Virus record (IMG/VR): IMGVR_UViG_3300044981_000245
Coordinates: 1-63,253 of that record
From: a virus
Direction: 5' to 3' (one strand)
Length of the DNA: 63,253 nt
The notes under the pieces are model-generated. The model made no database searches, was not told where the DNA came from, and was given only the letters and a program-made list of their open reading frames with translations. The position numbers and the translations under genes are program-made. How positions within the stretch are numbered: position 1 is the first letter of the stretch; the number at the start of each line of letters is the position of its first letter. Of this stretch, positions 1 through 7,493 are shown piece after piece.

Positions 1-127
1 CGCGGGTGTCACGGGAGCTGCAGGCAACTCAGCAGTCAATCAAAACGCGGGCGGCGGCGGCGCGGCCAGCATCTCGGCAGCGGTCGGCGGCGCGGGCGGT
101 AACTCAGTATTGGGTGGCGCGGGCGGC
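1..127. repeat. Left copy of 127-bp terminal overlap
   Basis: These bases are identical to 63127-63253. An exact 127-base match is what a de Bruijn assembler leaves when it closes a circle with k=127, so this is more likely an assembly overlap than a biological terminal repeat. The glycine-rich gene keeps its reading frame across the join, which supports circularity. Confidence 0.93.
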
Positions 128-442
128 GGCGGTGGCGGCAGCCTTACGGGCGCGGCGGTATTCAAAGCCGGCGGCGCGGGCGGCGGCCAGACGGGACTTG
201 CTGGGGGCGCAGGCGGCGCAACCGACGGCGCGGCCGGAGCTGCGGGCGTCGACACTGGACTTGATGGCGGCACGGGCGGAGGCGGCGGTGCCTCGAGCGC
301 GGCGGCTGCTGGTGGCGCAGGCGGCAAGGGCGGTCCTGCGGGCGGCGGCGGTGGCGGCGGCGGAAGCTGCATTAACACGCAGGCGTCGGGCGCCGGCGGT
401 GCTGGCGGCGCAGGCCAAGTTTGGGTTCTGACCAATTACTAA
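2..442 (+). CDS. Glycine-rich tail adhesin, C-terminal part (continues from 62549)
   Basis: This is the second part of a gene whose start is at 62549. Joined across the circle (62549-63126 then 1-442) it encodes 339 residues. This part is an almost unbroken run of Gly, Ala, Ser and Asn with many GGAGG-type blocks, and ends with a short aromatic tail (Val-Trp-Val-Leu-Thr-Asn-Tyr). Poly-glycine sandwich domains of this type occur in receptor-binding tips of phage fibres; assignment to that role is inference. Other frames here are also open because of the GC-rich repeats, but only this one joins the upstream start in phase. A good ribosome site for the next gene follows the stop directly. Confidence 0.85.
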   Translation, partial: AGVTGAAGNSAVNQNAGGGGAASISAAVGGAGGNSVLGGAGGGGGGSLTGAAVFKAGGAGGGQTGLAGGAGGATDGAAGAAGVDTGLDGGTGGGGGASSAAAAGGAGGKGGPAGGGGGGGGSCINTQASGAGGAGGAGQVWVLTNY

Positions 443-453
443 CGGAGGGCATC

Positions 454-618
454 ATGCTCGCATCATTGAAGGCTGATCTGGCTGCGCTCGAAGCGAAAGC
501 TGTCGCGGTGAAGACGTATCTCGAGACCCACTACAAGCAGCTGATCGCTGCCTTGGCCGTTGGGCATTACAGCTCGATCGTGGAAACGGTTGTGGCCTGG
601 GTGCACAAGGTCCTGTAA
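454..618 (+). CDS. Small helical protein, unknown function
   Basis: A 54-residue protein beginning at the ATG six bases after a clear GGAGG site; longer versions begin inside the preceding gene and lack this site. It is a mostly amphipathic helix with an N-terminal Ala/Leu/Lys-rich half and a hydrophobic C-terminal half ending in Val-Leu. It abuts the next gene (GTG immediately after its stop). It sits among tail adhesin genes, so a structural or assembly role is possible, but nothing identifies it. Confidence 0.6.
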   Translation: MLASLKADLAALEAKAVAVKTYLETHYKQLIAALAVGHYSSIVETVVAWVHKVL

Positions 619-840
619 GTGGCGTCGAACATTCCGACGAACCCGCCGGCGAAGCGCACGATCGACATGCGCTCTCTGGACTACGGCGCGGCAGGCCCTG
701 AGCTGCCGTACCCGGTCTATCAGTTCAGTGGGTATCGGAATCGGTGGGAGTGGCCGGGGCACAACCCGTTCGCTGGCCCACTGGGTCCGCAAGACAACCA
801 TCCGCCGTATCACGGAGGGTCCGGCGGCATAAAGCCCTAG
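619..840 (+). CDS. Pro/Gly-rich hypothetical protein
   Basis: A 73-residue protein starting with GTG directly after the preceding stop. It is rich in Pro, Gly, Tyr and Trp with no predicted helix, membrane segment or known motif, which suggests an extended or disordered peptide. It lies between adhesin-type genes and is probably co-expressed with them from the late promoter. Function unknown. Confidence 0.55.
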   Translation: MASNIPTNPPAKRTIDMRSLDYGAAGPELPYPVYQFSGYRNRWEWPGHNPFAGPLGPQDNHPPYHGGSGGIKP

Positions 841-855
841 CCCTCGGGAGGGGTG

Positions 856-1479
856 ATGAGCGGAAATCTAGGCACGGGGTTCGCGCAGAGTGGGTTCTCC
901 AACGAGCCCAACGTCAGCCCGTTCAATCAGTGGTTCTCGAACGCGGTTCTCGTGATTCTTACCCGCCTCGGGGTATACCCCCCAGGCAGCGGAGGCGGCG
1001 GCACAGGGAGCGTGACCGCCGTCACCCTTACGGACGCGAGCGCGACGCCGATCTACCTCGAGAGCGGTGGCGGCGGTCCGACCTCAGGCACCGTGGCTCT
1101 CGTCCAGACTCTCAACACCGAGTCCAAGAATCTCGTCTTCTCCGGCCCTACGAGCGGTGCCGCGGCGCAGCCGACATTCCGAGCGCTCGTGACTGCCGAC
1201 CTGCCGGCGGGCGTCAGCACCAGCACCGGATCAGTGACAAGTGTCAGCGGCACTGACGCATCCACGAGCCAGCTCTTCGGGATCTCCGGCGTGCCGATTA
1301 CGACAAGCGGCACATTCACGATGACATTGGTCACGCAGGCCAAAAATCTAGCGTTCCTTGGACCATCATCTGGGGCAAACGCACAACCGACATTCCGAGC
1401 CATAGCGGCGGGCGACGTCCCGCATTTCATCGACTTCGCATTTGACCAGGTCTTCTATTCGATGGCCGGAGGCTTCTGA
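856..1479 (+). CDS. Tail fibre protein with two tandem repeat modules
   Basis: A 207-residue protein. The ATG is five bases after a GGGAGGGG site, so it is preferred over the adjacent upstream GTG. After an N-terminal segment of about 55 residues there are two copies of a fibre module: each has a TDAS motif, a block leading to Lys-Asn-Leu, then a GP(T/S)SGA block and a QPTFRA motif followed by an acidic residue and Pro. This Gly-Pro-Ser-Gly / Pro-Thr-Phe-Arg pattern is widespread in phage tail-fibre shafts. The stop overlaps the next start by one base. Likely part of the distal fibre. Confidence 0.75.
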   Translation: MSGNLGTGFAQSGFSNEPNVSPFNQWFSNAVLVILTRLGVYPPGSGGGGTGSVTAVTLTDASATPIYLESGGGGPTSGTVALVQTLNTESKNLVFSGPTSGAAAQPTFRALVTADLPAGVSTSTGSVTSVSGTDASTSQLFGISGVPITTSGTFTMTLVTQAKNLAFLGPSSGANAQPTFRAIAAGDVPHFIDFAFDQVFYSMAGGF

Positions 1480-1946
1480 TGTCCGTTACCAATACTCCCA
1501 TATTTCCCCAATCACTCATCGGCACCGGGGTCTCGATCTACCATCCGACCGGCACGATGATTCTTGCCTACGGCACGAACACGCTGGGCACAGGGACCAT
1601 AACGACGATCTTCACCCCCGGCACGAACGGCGCGGTCATCACGGCCATAAGCGTCGCAAACATGGACACCGCGACGTGTACCATGGTCCTGCTGCTCACC
1701 ACTGGTACGGTCTTACAGGTTCTTGGACAGGCTGCGATCGCCGGTGGAGGCACCACCACGTCGTACGTCGTACCGGTCACAAATCTTCTGAATGGCACGC
1801 AGGGCGTGCAGAACTTGCCCTTCGATAGCTGCGGCAACAAGATATTGTATGTCGCAGCAGGCAACACGCTCGCTGTGGGCCTGCTTACCACTCTAATTAG
1901 CACCGGAGCTCCGCTCGCCTTCAACATATACGGAGGCAACTTCTAG
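1479..1946 (+). CDS. Putative tail/virion beta-protein
   Basis: A 155-residue Thr/Gly/Ala-rich protein predicted to be mostly beta strand, with two Cys. There is no signal peptide and no family was recognised. Start and stop overlap both neighbours by one base, so it is translationally coupled inside the fibre gene block. Its composition and size resemble the protein at 61955-62545, and both may be beta-sandwich virion components such as fibre accessory or decoration proteins. Confidence 0.6.
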   Translation: MSVTNTPIFPQSLIGTGVSIYHPTGTMILAYGTNTLGTGTITTIFTPGTNGAVITAISVANMDTATCTMVLLLTTGTVLQVLGQAAIAGGGTTTSYVVPVTNLLNGTQGVQNLPFDSCGNKILYVAAGNTLAVGLLTTLISTGAPLAFNIYGGNF

Positions 1947-3250
1947 TGTCTGGAGTCACGGGCGAAATCGGGTTCAAGATCGGTGCGGCAGCTAATCAGC
2001 TAGTCCGTGTAGACCAGATCATGACTGCGACCGCGGGCGGCACCGCGCTGCAAGCACAGGGACCGGTGTTCGTTACTGGAGTCATGACGATCAGTACCGG
2101 GCTTGAGATCCTCAACACTGCCGGCACCACTACACAATTCATGCTGACGTTGCTCGCCGGCACGAATGTCGGCAAAGCCTCGGGACTGCAGGTGCGCGCG
2201 GGCAACGCGGCGGTCGACGTGCCCATCCAAGTTATCGACGTGGCCGGCACCGGCACGCTACTCATGGTGGGTGGCGATGGGCATGGCAACTTAGGCTGGA
2301 ACTACACTAGCAACCTTCCGATTCTGAAAGCAATTGCTGTAGGAGAAGTAGACGCCTTAGGAGCACTCACCGTAACCAGCTTAAATTCGTTGACCGCATA
2401 TAGTGCTTTCAGTCAAGGGGGCGCCAGTCTTTCTTCCGGCCCCGGAGGGATACCATTAACGGTATTCGCATCCGGCACAAATGTCAGCGGGGGCGGCAAC
2501 AAAGTACTTGTAGTCGCCGCAAACAACATCGTCGTGCTGGGCACCACGACAGCATACACATGGGGCACCGGCACACTCTATCCTACCATGCAAATTTCCG
2601 GCGTCGGCGCGATATTCGGTAGCGCGACCGAGGCCGTCTCCCTTGTTGGAGGCGGTGCCTATTGGAACGGCACCAACTACATCAACGGACAAGCCGGCAC
2701 CGCAGTCATAGCGTCCTTAGGCACTGGCAGTTTCACAATATCCATCTCCGGCACACAAGCAACTGCCGCCGGCACCGCGCACCCCACTGTCGTCTTCAGC
2801 ATCGGCGGCACGGTCACCTCGAACAAGATCCAAGGCTACGGCCCAACTGCCGCGGCTCTCGTGGACATGACGCCCGATACCGGTACGTTCACGGGCACCT
2901 GGGGTGGGTTCGTCACTGCACCCGTCAATACTGCTGCCTATTGGTCACGGCAGGGTAACCAGGTCATGCTGCTTATCCCATATGGGACGGCGAGCAAATC
3001 TGGCGCCGCCGGAGCGATTACGTTCGCACCGCTCCCCGCGGCTATCCAACCGGTGAAGACGATGTTCGTTGGCATTCCTAACGTACTCACAGGCACTGCA
3101 GTGCCTGGTGGCGGCCAAGTAACGGTGCAAGCCAGCAGCACATTGTCGTTCTTCCAAGGCGCAGGCGGCTCGCCCTTCAACGGCACGGCTGCCGCCTCGA
3201 TCGGCCTGAGCGGCGGGTTCACTGTCATACAATACCCGATAGGACCGTAA
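1946..3250 (+). CDS. Tail fibre protein with shared C-terminal adhesin domain
   Basis: A 434-residue, Thr/Gly/Val-rich beta protein starting at GTG that overlaps the previous stop. The C-terminal ~150 residues begin with GYGP, followed by VDMTPD, GTFT, a WSR-GNQV motif and Ile-Gln-Pro. The same ordered motifs occur in the C-terminus of the fibre at 18345-20141, so the two share a terminal module, probably the receptor-contacting or trimerisation part. Base composition in the central section (about 2290-2440) is more AT-rich than around it, suggesting a patchwork gene. It is coupled to the terminase small subunit by a one-base overlap. Confidence 0.75.
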   Translation: MSGVTGEIGFKIGAAANQLVRVDQIMTATAGGTALQAQGPVFVTGVMTISTGLEILNTAGTTTQFMLTLLAGTNVGKASGLQVRAGNAAVDVPIQVIDVAGTGTLLMVGGDGHGNLGWNYTSNLPILKAIAVGEVDALGALTVTSLNSLTAYSAFSQGGASLSSGPGGIPLTVFASGTNVSGGGNKVLVVAANNIVVLGTTTAYTWGTGTLYPTMQISGVGAIFGSATEAVSLVGGGAYWNGTNYINGQAGTAVIASLGTGSFTISISGTQATAAGTAHPTVVFSIGGTVTSNKIQGYGPTAAALVDMTPDTGTFTGTWGGFVTAPVNTAAYWSRQGNQVMLLIPYGTASKSGAAGAITFAPLPAAIQPVKTMFVGIPNVLTGTAVPGGGQVTVQASSTLSFFQGAGGSPFNGTAAASIGLSGGFTVIQYPIGP

Positions 3251-4047
3251 TGAGCGCAGTAGCCCAAACACCAAAGAATCTCCCCGACCCCGGAAGGCCT
3301 CCGACCCCTATGAAGACTATTGAGCGATGGGATACCTTCTTAGGCGACCTTGCGTCCGGCATGACGCTCGTGGACGCCATGAAGAAGTGCTGGATCTCCC
3401 GTGCGGATATCGAGACCATGACGCGCCTTAACGATGGCGGTTTGCAGTTGCAGCGCTGGACGGACGCTCGCTTGGCCGGAAAACGGTCTGCCTGGTCGGC
3501 GATACAGCTGGAGGACTTCTTTGCTCTGATTGCTTCCGGCAAGACCGTGCAGGACGCCCATATGGAAGTCAAAGGTTTTGCAGCCAACAAAGACATCTTC
3601 CATCTCCTTAATCGGGAACCGGAAATGAAGGCGCGGTATCTTGAGGCCAAGGAGGCACACATGCTGTCCTTAGGCGAGGGTCTGTTGGATATCGCCGATG
3701 ACGACAGCAAGGACACGCTCGATACCGGCGGCAAGTCGGGCACCATCCCCAACAACGCGGCCGTGGCGCGCAGTAAGCTCAAGACTGACACACGCCTGCG
3801 CGTCATGGGTCTCTATAATTCCAAGCTCTTCGGCGAGAAGAAGGACAACGTGCAAGTGAACGTACAAATCAATCACGCCGAGCACCTCGAGGCCGCCCGT
3901 GAGCGCGCGAAGACCCGCGGCGCTATCGAACCACCCAAGAGGCAGGTCGAGGTCATCGACGCCCAATTTTCCGAAAAAGCGGCAGTACCTGCCGACGACA
4001 CATCTTGGCTCGACACGGCTGACTCAACATGGAGAGAAGAAAAATGA
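3250..4047 (+). CDS. terS: Terminase small subunit, Sf6 gp1-like
   Basis: A 265-residue protein. The N-terminal half is helical and helix-turn-helix-like. The middle contains the DIADDDS block followed by a conserved Asp-Thr-Arg-Leu-Arg-Val segment and a Lys-Leu-Phe-Gly-Glu-Lys end, a pattern typical of the Sf6-type terminase small subunit family. The C-terminal tail is charged. This subunit recognises the packaging site and recruits the large subunit. The large subunit follows two genes later. The stop overlaps the next ATG in an ATGA. Confidence 0.85.
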   Translation: MSAVAQTPKNLPDPGRPPTPMKTIERWDTFLGDLASGMTLVDAMKKCWISRADIETMTRLNDGGLQLQRWTDARLAGKRSAWSAIQLEDFFALIASGKTVQDAHMEVKGFAANKDIFHLLNREPEMKARYLEAKEAHMLSLGEGLLDIADDDSKDTLDTGGKSGTIPNNAAVARSKLKTDTRLRVMGLYNSKLFGEKKDNVQVNVQINHAEHLEAARERAKTRGAIEPPKRQVEVIDAQFSEKAAVPADDTSWLDTADSTWREEK

Positions 4048-4667
4048 AAAAATATCTGGCCTCGTTAGCGATCGCATTATTGTCCGCGGGCGGTCTCGTT
4101 GTGGGTGTTGCCGTGTGGATGGCTCCGACGCCTCCCCCGACCGTGAATCGCGTGCTCATCCTGAATGATGCGGACAGCGTGGTGGCGACAAACGCCAAGC
4201 TGGATAAGCTGCCCATGTACGACACGCTTGAAGAGGCCGGCGTCGCCGGTGCGCTGCGGGCGTACCAGTGTTCGCACTACTACGAGTGTGGCGCCCCAAT
4301 TGCACAGCGGCCTGACGGCAAGTTCGTCGTAGGCCCCATGCTCTCTAGTCGGGCCGGCGACCACACGGAGATGAGCCATGCGGTGCCCAAGGGCTGGAAA
4401 CTCGTCGCAGACATTCACGACCATCCGTGCCTCGCCGACACGCACTATACCGATTTCTTCTCGTCGCAGGATCTGACGGGCGGATACGAGAGCAAAATCG
4501 TGGTCTTCATGGGCGACCAATGCACCGGTAAGGTCCACGAGTTCGACTACACCAAGGACTCCCCAAACGACACCAAGGTCGAAGAAGATACTTACCTGAC
4601 GCACGGCCGCATCATCGGGTCCTTCCCCGTGGACGGCAAGAGCGCGGAGCCGAAAGTCGGACTATGA
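4044..4667 (+). CDS. Secreted/anchored DUF4329-like (JAMM-type) protein
   Basis: A 207-residue protein starting at the ATG seven bases after a GGAGAG site, in an ATGA overlap with the terminase small subunit. Residues 1-26 form a signal peptide or membrane anchor with a Lys-Lys-Tyr start. The remainder matches the DUF4329 pattern: a helix, Cys76 and Cys82 (the latter in an ECG motif), Glu109, an HDHPC motif (His125, His127, Cys129), then Ser140-x-x-Asp143 and Cys160 in a Cys-Thr-Gly-Lys motif. Glu, HxH and SxxD are the metal-binding and catalytic set of JAMM metalloproteases, though the HxH-to-Ser spacing (12) is longer than the usual 7. A paralogue is at 55530-56051. Its position between terminase genes has no obvious packaging logic, so it may be an accessory gene. 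Function unknown; periplasmic peptidase-like activity is inference. Confidence 0.75.
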   Translation: MKKYLASLAIALLSAGGLVVGVAVWMAPTPPPTVNRVLILNDADSVVATNAKLDKLPMYDTLEEAGVAGALRAYQCSHYYECGAPIAQRPDGKFVVGPMLSSRAGDHTEMSHAVPKGWKLVADIHDHPCLADTHYTDFFSSQDLTGGYESKIVVFMGDQCTGKVHEFDYTKDSPNDTKVEEDTYLTHGRIIGSFPVDGKSAEPKVGL

Positions 4668-4900
4668 ATGTTGTAGAATTAAAAACTCATCCGATGCGCG
4701 ACCAAGAAAACATGGGCGCACTCCTTAAGGATTTGAACGACGCCTATGACCGTGGTGAAGTCCGAACTCTGCTATGGGCGTATTGCGACAAAGACGGCCA
4801 AGTCTTCTCTGGCGTTAGCGACTGCACCCGGATGGGTCAGTTCGCGTACAAGGTCGCTGTTCTGCAGGAGCGGCTCATGCGCTGGATCGCGGAGTCATGA
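4664..4900 (+). CDS. Hypothetical protein between terminase genes
   Basis: A 78-residue protein that overlaps both neighbours in ATGA junctions. It is acidic, with a conserved-looking middle (Trp-Ala-Tyr-Cys-Asp-Lys-Asp-Gly) and a C-terminal helix containing two Arg and a Trp. The family was not recognised. Translational coupling implies co-expression with the terminase subunits. Confidence 0.7.
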   Translation: MNVVELKTHPMRDQENMGALLKDLNDAYDRGEVRTLLWAYCDKDGQVFSGVSDCTRMGQFAYKVAVLQERLMRWIAES

Positions 4901-6402
4901 GCGCAGCCGCCCTTAAATCAGGCGACACGGCGCGCGCTCGCGCGTCTCGGCAGCCCGTGATGACGGACGCCGAGTTTGAGAATGCACTACTCACCGACAT
5001 GGAGCGGTTTTACGATGATCCACTCGGATTCGTCTATTATGCGTTTAACTGGGGCCACGGGGAGCTCAGTGAAAGCGACGGCCCCGATAAGTGGCAGGCC
5101 GATTTTCTCAATGACATTGCAGCCAAGCTACGAGCAGATCCTGACGCCAACGTACGCGAGGCTACCGCTTCCGGACACGGTATTGGAAAGACTACCGTTA
5201 CTGCGTGGCTATGCATCTGGGCCATGTCCACCCGAGCTCACCTCTCTGGCGTTGTCACGGCCAATACAATGTCGCAGCTTAGCACTAAGACATGGCGCGA
5301 ACTTGCACTCTGGTACAAGCGAGCAATTAACCGTCATTGGTTCAAGTGGAGTGCCACTAAGTTTTGGCACGTCAAGGAACCCGAGACCTGGTTCATCTCA
5401 GCTGAACCAAACACTGAGCACAATAGCGAAGCATTCGCCGGTCGCCACGCTAAATATAAGCTCATCATTTTTGACGAGGCTTCGGCTATTCCTGACAAGA
5501 TCTGGGAAGTGACCGAAGGCGCCATGACCGACCCGCGCTCGATTTGGGCCGTCTTTGGCAACCCGACCAAGAACACGGGGCGATTCAAGGACTGCTTCGA
5601 GCACGACAAGGCCCGCTGGGGCACACGACACATCGACAGCCGCACGGCGAAGATGACCAACAAGGCGGAACTCAATGAGTGGATCACAGCTTACGGCATC
5701 GATTCGGACTTTGTTAGAGTCCGTATCCTTGGGCTATTCCCGCGATTCGGAGCCATGCAGTTCATCTCCACTGAGTCTGTCGACAAAGCCATGCTCCTTG
5801 ATATGCCTTATGAGGCTTGGTGTCTCCTACCCGTCGTCTTTGGAGTGGACGTTGCTCGGTATGGAGACGACAAGAGCTGTATCGCAATTCGGCAAGGGCG
5901 CAAGCTTCACGAGATCCGCAAATTCCGCGAGCTAAACACCATGCAGCTGGCCGCGGAGATTGTGGCTGCCATGAAGGACTGGGGCCAAGTGGCCGCGGTA
6001 TTCGTCGACGGCGTGGGAGTGGGCGCCGGCGTGGTCGATCGCCTCCAGATGCTCGGGCACCCCGTCATCGAGGTCAACGGCGGCGAGACCGCGTTTGAAG
6101 ATACCAAATATTTTAACAAAAATTCAGAGATGTGGGCTCGGATGCGGGATTGGCTAAAAGGAGCGAAATTGCCGGATAAAGATAGCGAATTGCGTCTCGC
6201 GTTAATCGGACGCGAATATTATTTCGATGAAAAAGAAAGAGTTAGGTTGGAGCGTAAAAAAGACATGAAAAAACGGGGACTCGCCTCCCCCGACGAAGCC
6301 GACGCGCTTGCGCATACGTTTGCCGAAGAACTTGGAGATCTCATTCGGAACAGTGTTGAACCCGAGAACGAGAACTCAGTCGAGCCGGAGATGCCGTCGT
6401 GA
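4897..6402 (+). CDS. terL: Terminase large subunit
   Basis: A 501-residue packaging ATPase-nuclease. The ATPase domain has Walker A at residues 92-99 (SGHGIGKT) and Walker B LIIFDEAS at 189-196 with its catalytic Glu. The RNase H-like nuclease domain begins near residue 312 with GVDVARYGDD (Asp318), followed by a second acidic strand (VDGVGVG, Asp371) and the late acidic motif SPDEADAL. It pumps DNA into the prohead and cuts the concatemer. It overlaps the preceding gene by ATGA. The downstream HNH gene starts at a GTG overlapping this stop, an arrangement often seen for packaging-associated HNH proteins. Confidence 0.97.
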   Translation: MSAAALKSGDTARARASRQPVMTDAEFENALLTDMERFYDDPLGFVYYAFNWGHGELSESDGPDKWQADFLNDIAAKLRADPDANVREATASGHGIGKTTVTAWLCIWAMSTRAHLSGVVTANTMSQLSTKTWRELALWYKRAINRHWFKWSATKFWHVKEPETWFISAEPNTEHNSEAFAGRHAKYKLIIFDEASAIPDKIWEVTEGAMTDPRSIWAVFGNPTKNTGRFKDCFEHDKARWGTRHIDSRTAKMTNKAELNEWITAYGIDSDFVRVRILGLFPRFGAMQFISTESVDKAMLLDMPYEAWCLLPVVFGVDVARYGDDKSCIAIRQGRKLHEIRKFRELNTMQLAAEIVAAMKDWGQVAAVFVDGVGVGAGVVDRLQMLGHPVIEVNGGETAFEDTKYFNKNSEMWARMRDWLKGAKLPDKDSELRLALIGREYYFDEKERVRLERKKDMKKRGLASPDEADALAHTFAEELGDLIRNSVEPENENSVEPEMPS

Positions 6403-6860
6403 ATGCAGCATACGCCGCACTGAGCTTGGAGCAAAAAGCCCTTAGGCTAGAGGCCACCAGGCAATGGCGCAAACGCAATCCACAGAAAATGCGCGCCGGC
6501 AAGAAGGATTGGTTGCGCAGAAATCCCGGCAAAAACGCCGAACACTGCCGCAACTTCCGAAAAGCACATCCAGAGAAAGCTGCCGCCAGCGTACTTCTTT
6601 GGAAGCACGCCAATCCGGAACAAGCAGCAGGAATCGCTTCTGCCGGCGTGCGCCGATATCAAGCCCGCAAAGCGTCGGCCCTTTGCGACTGTTGTGCTAC
6701 AATCAGCTTTAAATTCAGCTACCTTCAGGCTAAAGCCCTTGGCATGGAAGTAGACCACATACGACCGCTATCCAAAGGCGGCAAGCATTGTCTCCGTAAT
6801 CTGCAGCTCCTTGAGAGGCACGACAACAGAGTCAAGCATGCTAAATGGGAGGCAGCATGA
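6399..6860 (+). CDS. HNH endonuclease next to terminase
   Basis: A 153-residue basic protein. The N-terminal two thirds consist of Arg/Lys-rich repeats containing HPEK or NPEQ motifs. The C-terminal third is an HNH domain: a CDCC zinc pair, then VDHIRPLSKGG, His and an RNLQLL segment. HNH proteins beside TerL are known in some phages to assist terminase cleavage; others are free-standing homing endonucleases. The protein at 61349-61765 has the same C-terminal layout. GTG start overlaps the TerL stop. Confidence 0.88.
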   Translation: MNAAYAALSLEQKALRLEATRQWRKRNPQKMRAGKKDWLRRNPGKNAEHCRNFRKAHPEKAAASVLLWKHANPEQAAGIASAGVRRYQARKASALCDCCATISFKFSYLQAKALGMEVDHIRPLSKGGKHCLRNLQLLERHDNRVKHAKWEAA

Positions 6861-7081
6861 GCATGCACCAAGAAGTAGTTCCGATCATGCGGCCGTACGT
6901 GGCTGAGTTCCGGCAGGTGCACACGCAGACCATCGCCGGGTCAAGCCTTGACGCTGCTGCTGCGGTAGCACAAGCGATTGCCGATAGCACCAACTGTCTC
7001 GTCCATGCGGTCTACTCGCAGGACGAGTACGCAAAGCTTCAGATTGAACGAGCCAAAGGGAAGACGTATGGAAAAGTCTGA
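6857..7081 (+). CDS. Small hypothetical protein
   Basis: A 74-residue protein. The ATG at 6857 overlaps the HNH stop and is preceded by a GGGAGG site, so it is preferred over an in-frame ATG 12 bases upstream. It is Ala-rich in the middle with a probable alpha/beta fold; no motif was recognised. Its end overlaps the next start (7068). Confidence 0.65.
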   Translation: MSMHQEVVPIMRPYVAEFRQVHTQTIAGSSLDAAAAVAQAIADSTNCLVHAVYSQDEYAKLQIERAKGKTYGKV

Positions 7082-7493
7082 GAACAGCATTCAAGATTTC
7101 AACGTCGTCCAACCCGGACTCAGCCACGAACAGAAGGCCGAGGCGCTCGAATTCTGGATTGCCAAGCGCATCGGCGAAGACCTCGTCAAGACGTACCCCG
7201 GTCGGCAGTGGACGGTCAACGTCGACACGCGCAACGAGAGCATAGTCATCAACTCCCCGTCGCTTTCGAAGCGGATGGGATATCGGATCAACATGCGCCG
7301 CGACTCAATCGCCGCGCTCCTACCGCGCACGCGCAAGGCGGCAGGTGAAATTCTTGAGCGCTTCGGCCAGAGCCGAGGCCCCAGTGTGGATGTATACAGC
7401 GTCGAGGATATGCCGCGGGACGTGAGAGATGACGTCATCTCCAAGGATGCGAGCGAGAAAGACGCGGTCATGAGGTTCAATCGTGCCAAGTAA
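7068..7493 (+). CDS. Hypothetical protein upstream of portal
   Basis: A 141-residue protein beginning at the ATG downstream of an AAAGGGA site. It is mixed alpha/beta and charged, without Cys or membrane segments. It overlaps the preceding gene by 14 bases and the portal gene by 11 bases. No family was recognised; position suggests expression with head genes. Confidence 0.65.
   Translation: MEKSENSIQDFNVVQPGLSHEQKAEALEFWIAKRIGEDLVKTYPGRQWTVNVDTRNESIVINSPSLSKRMGYRINMRRDSIAALLPRTRKAAGEILERFGQSRGPSVDVYSVEDMPRDVRDDVISKDASEKDAVMRFNRAK

Noticed and set aside
6-435. Ala/Arg-rich and Pro-rich frames in the glycine-rich start region
   Set aside because: The frame at 2-442 continues the gene from 62549 in phase; the others are open only because of repetitive GC-rich codons.
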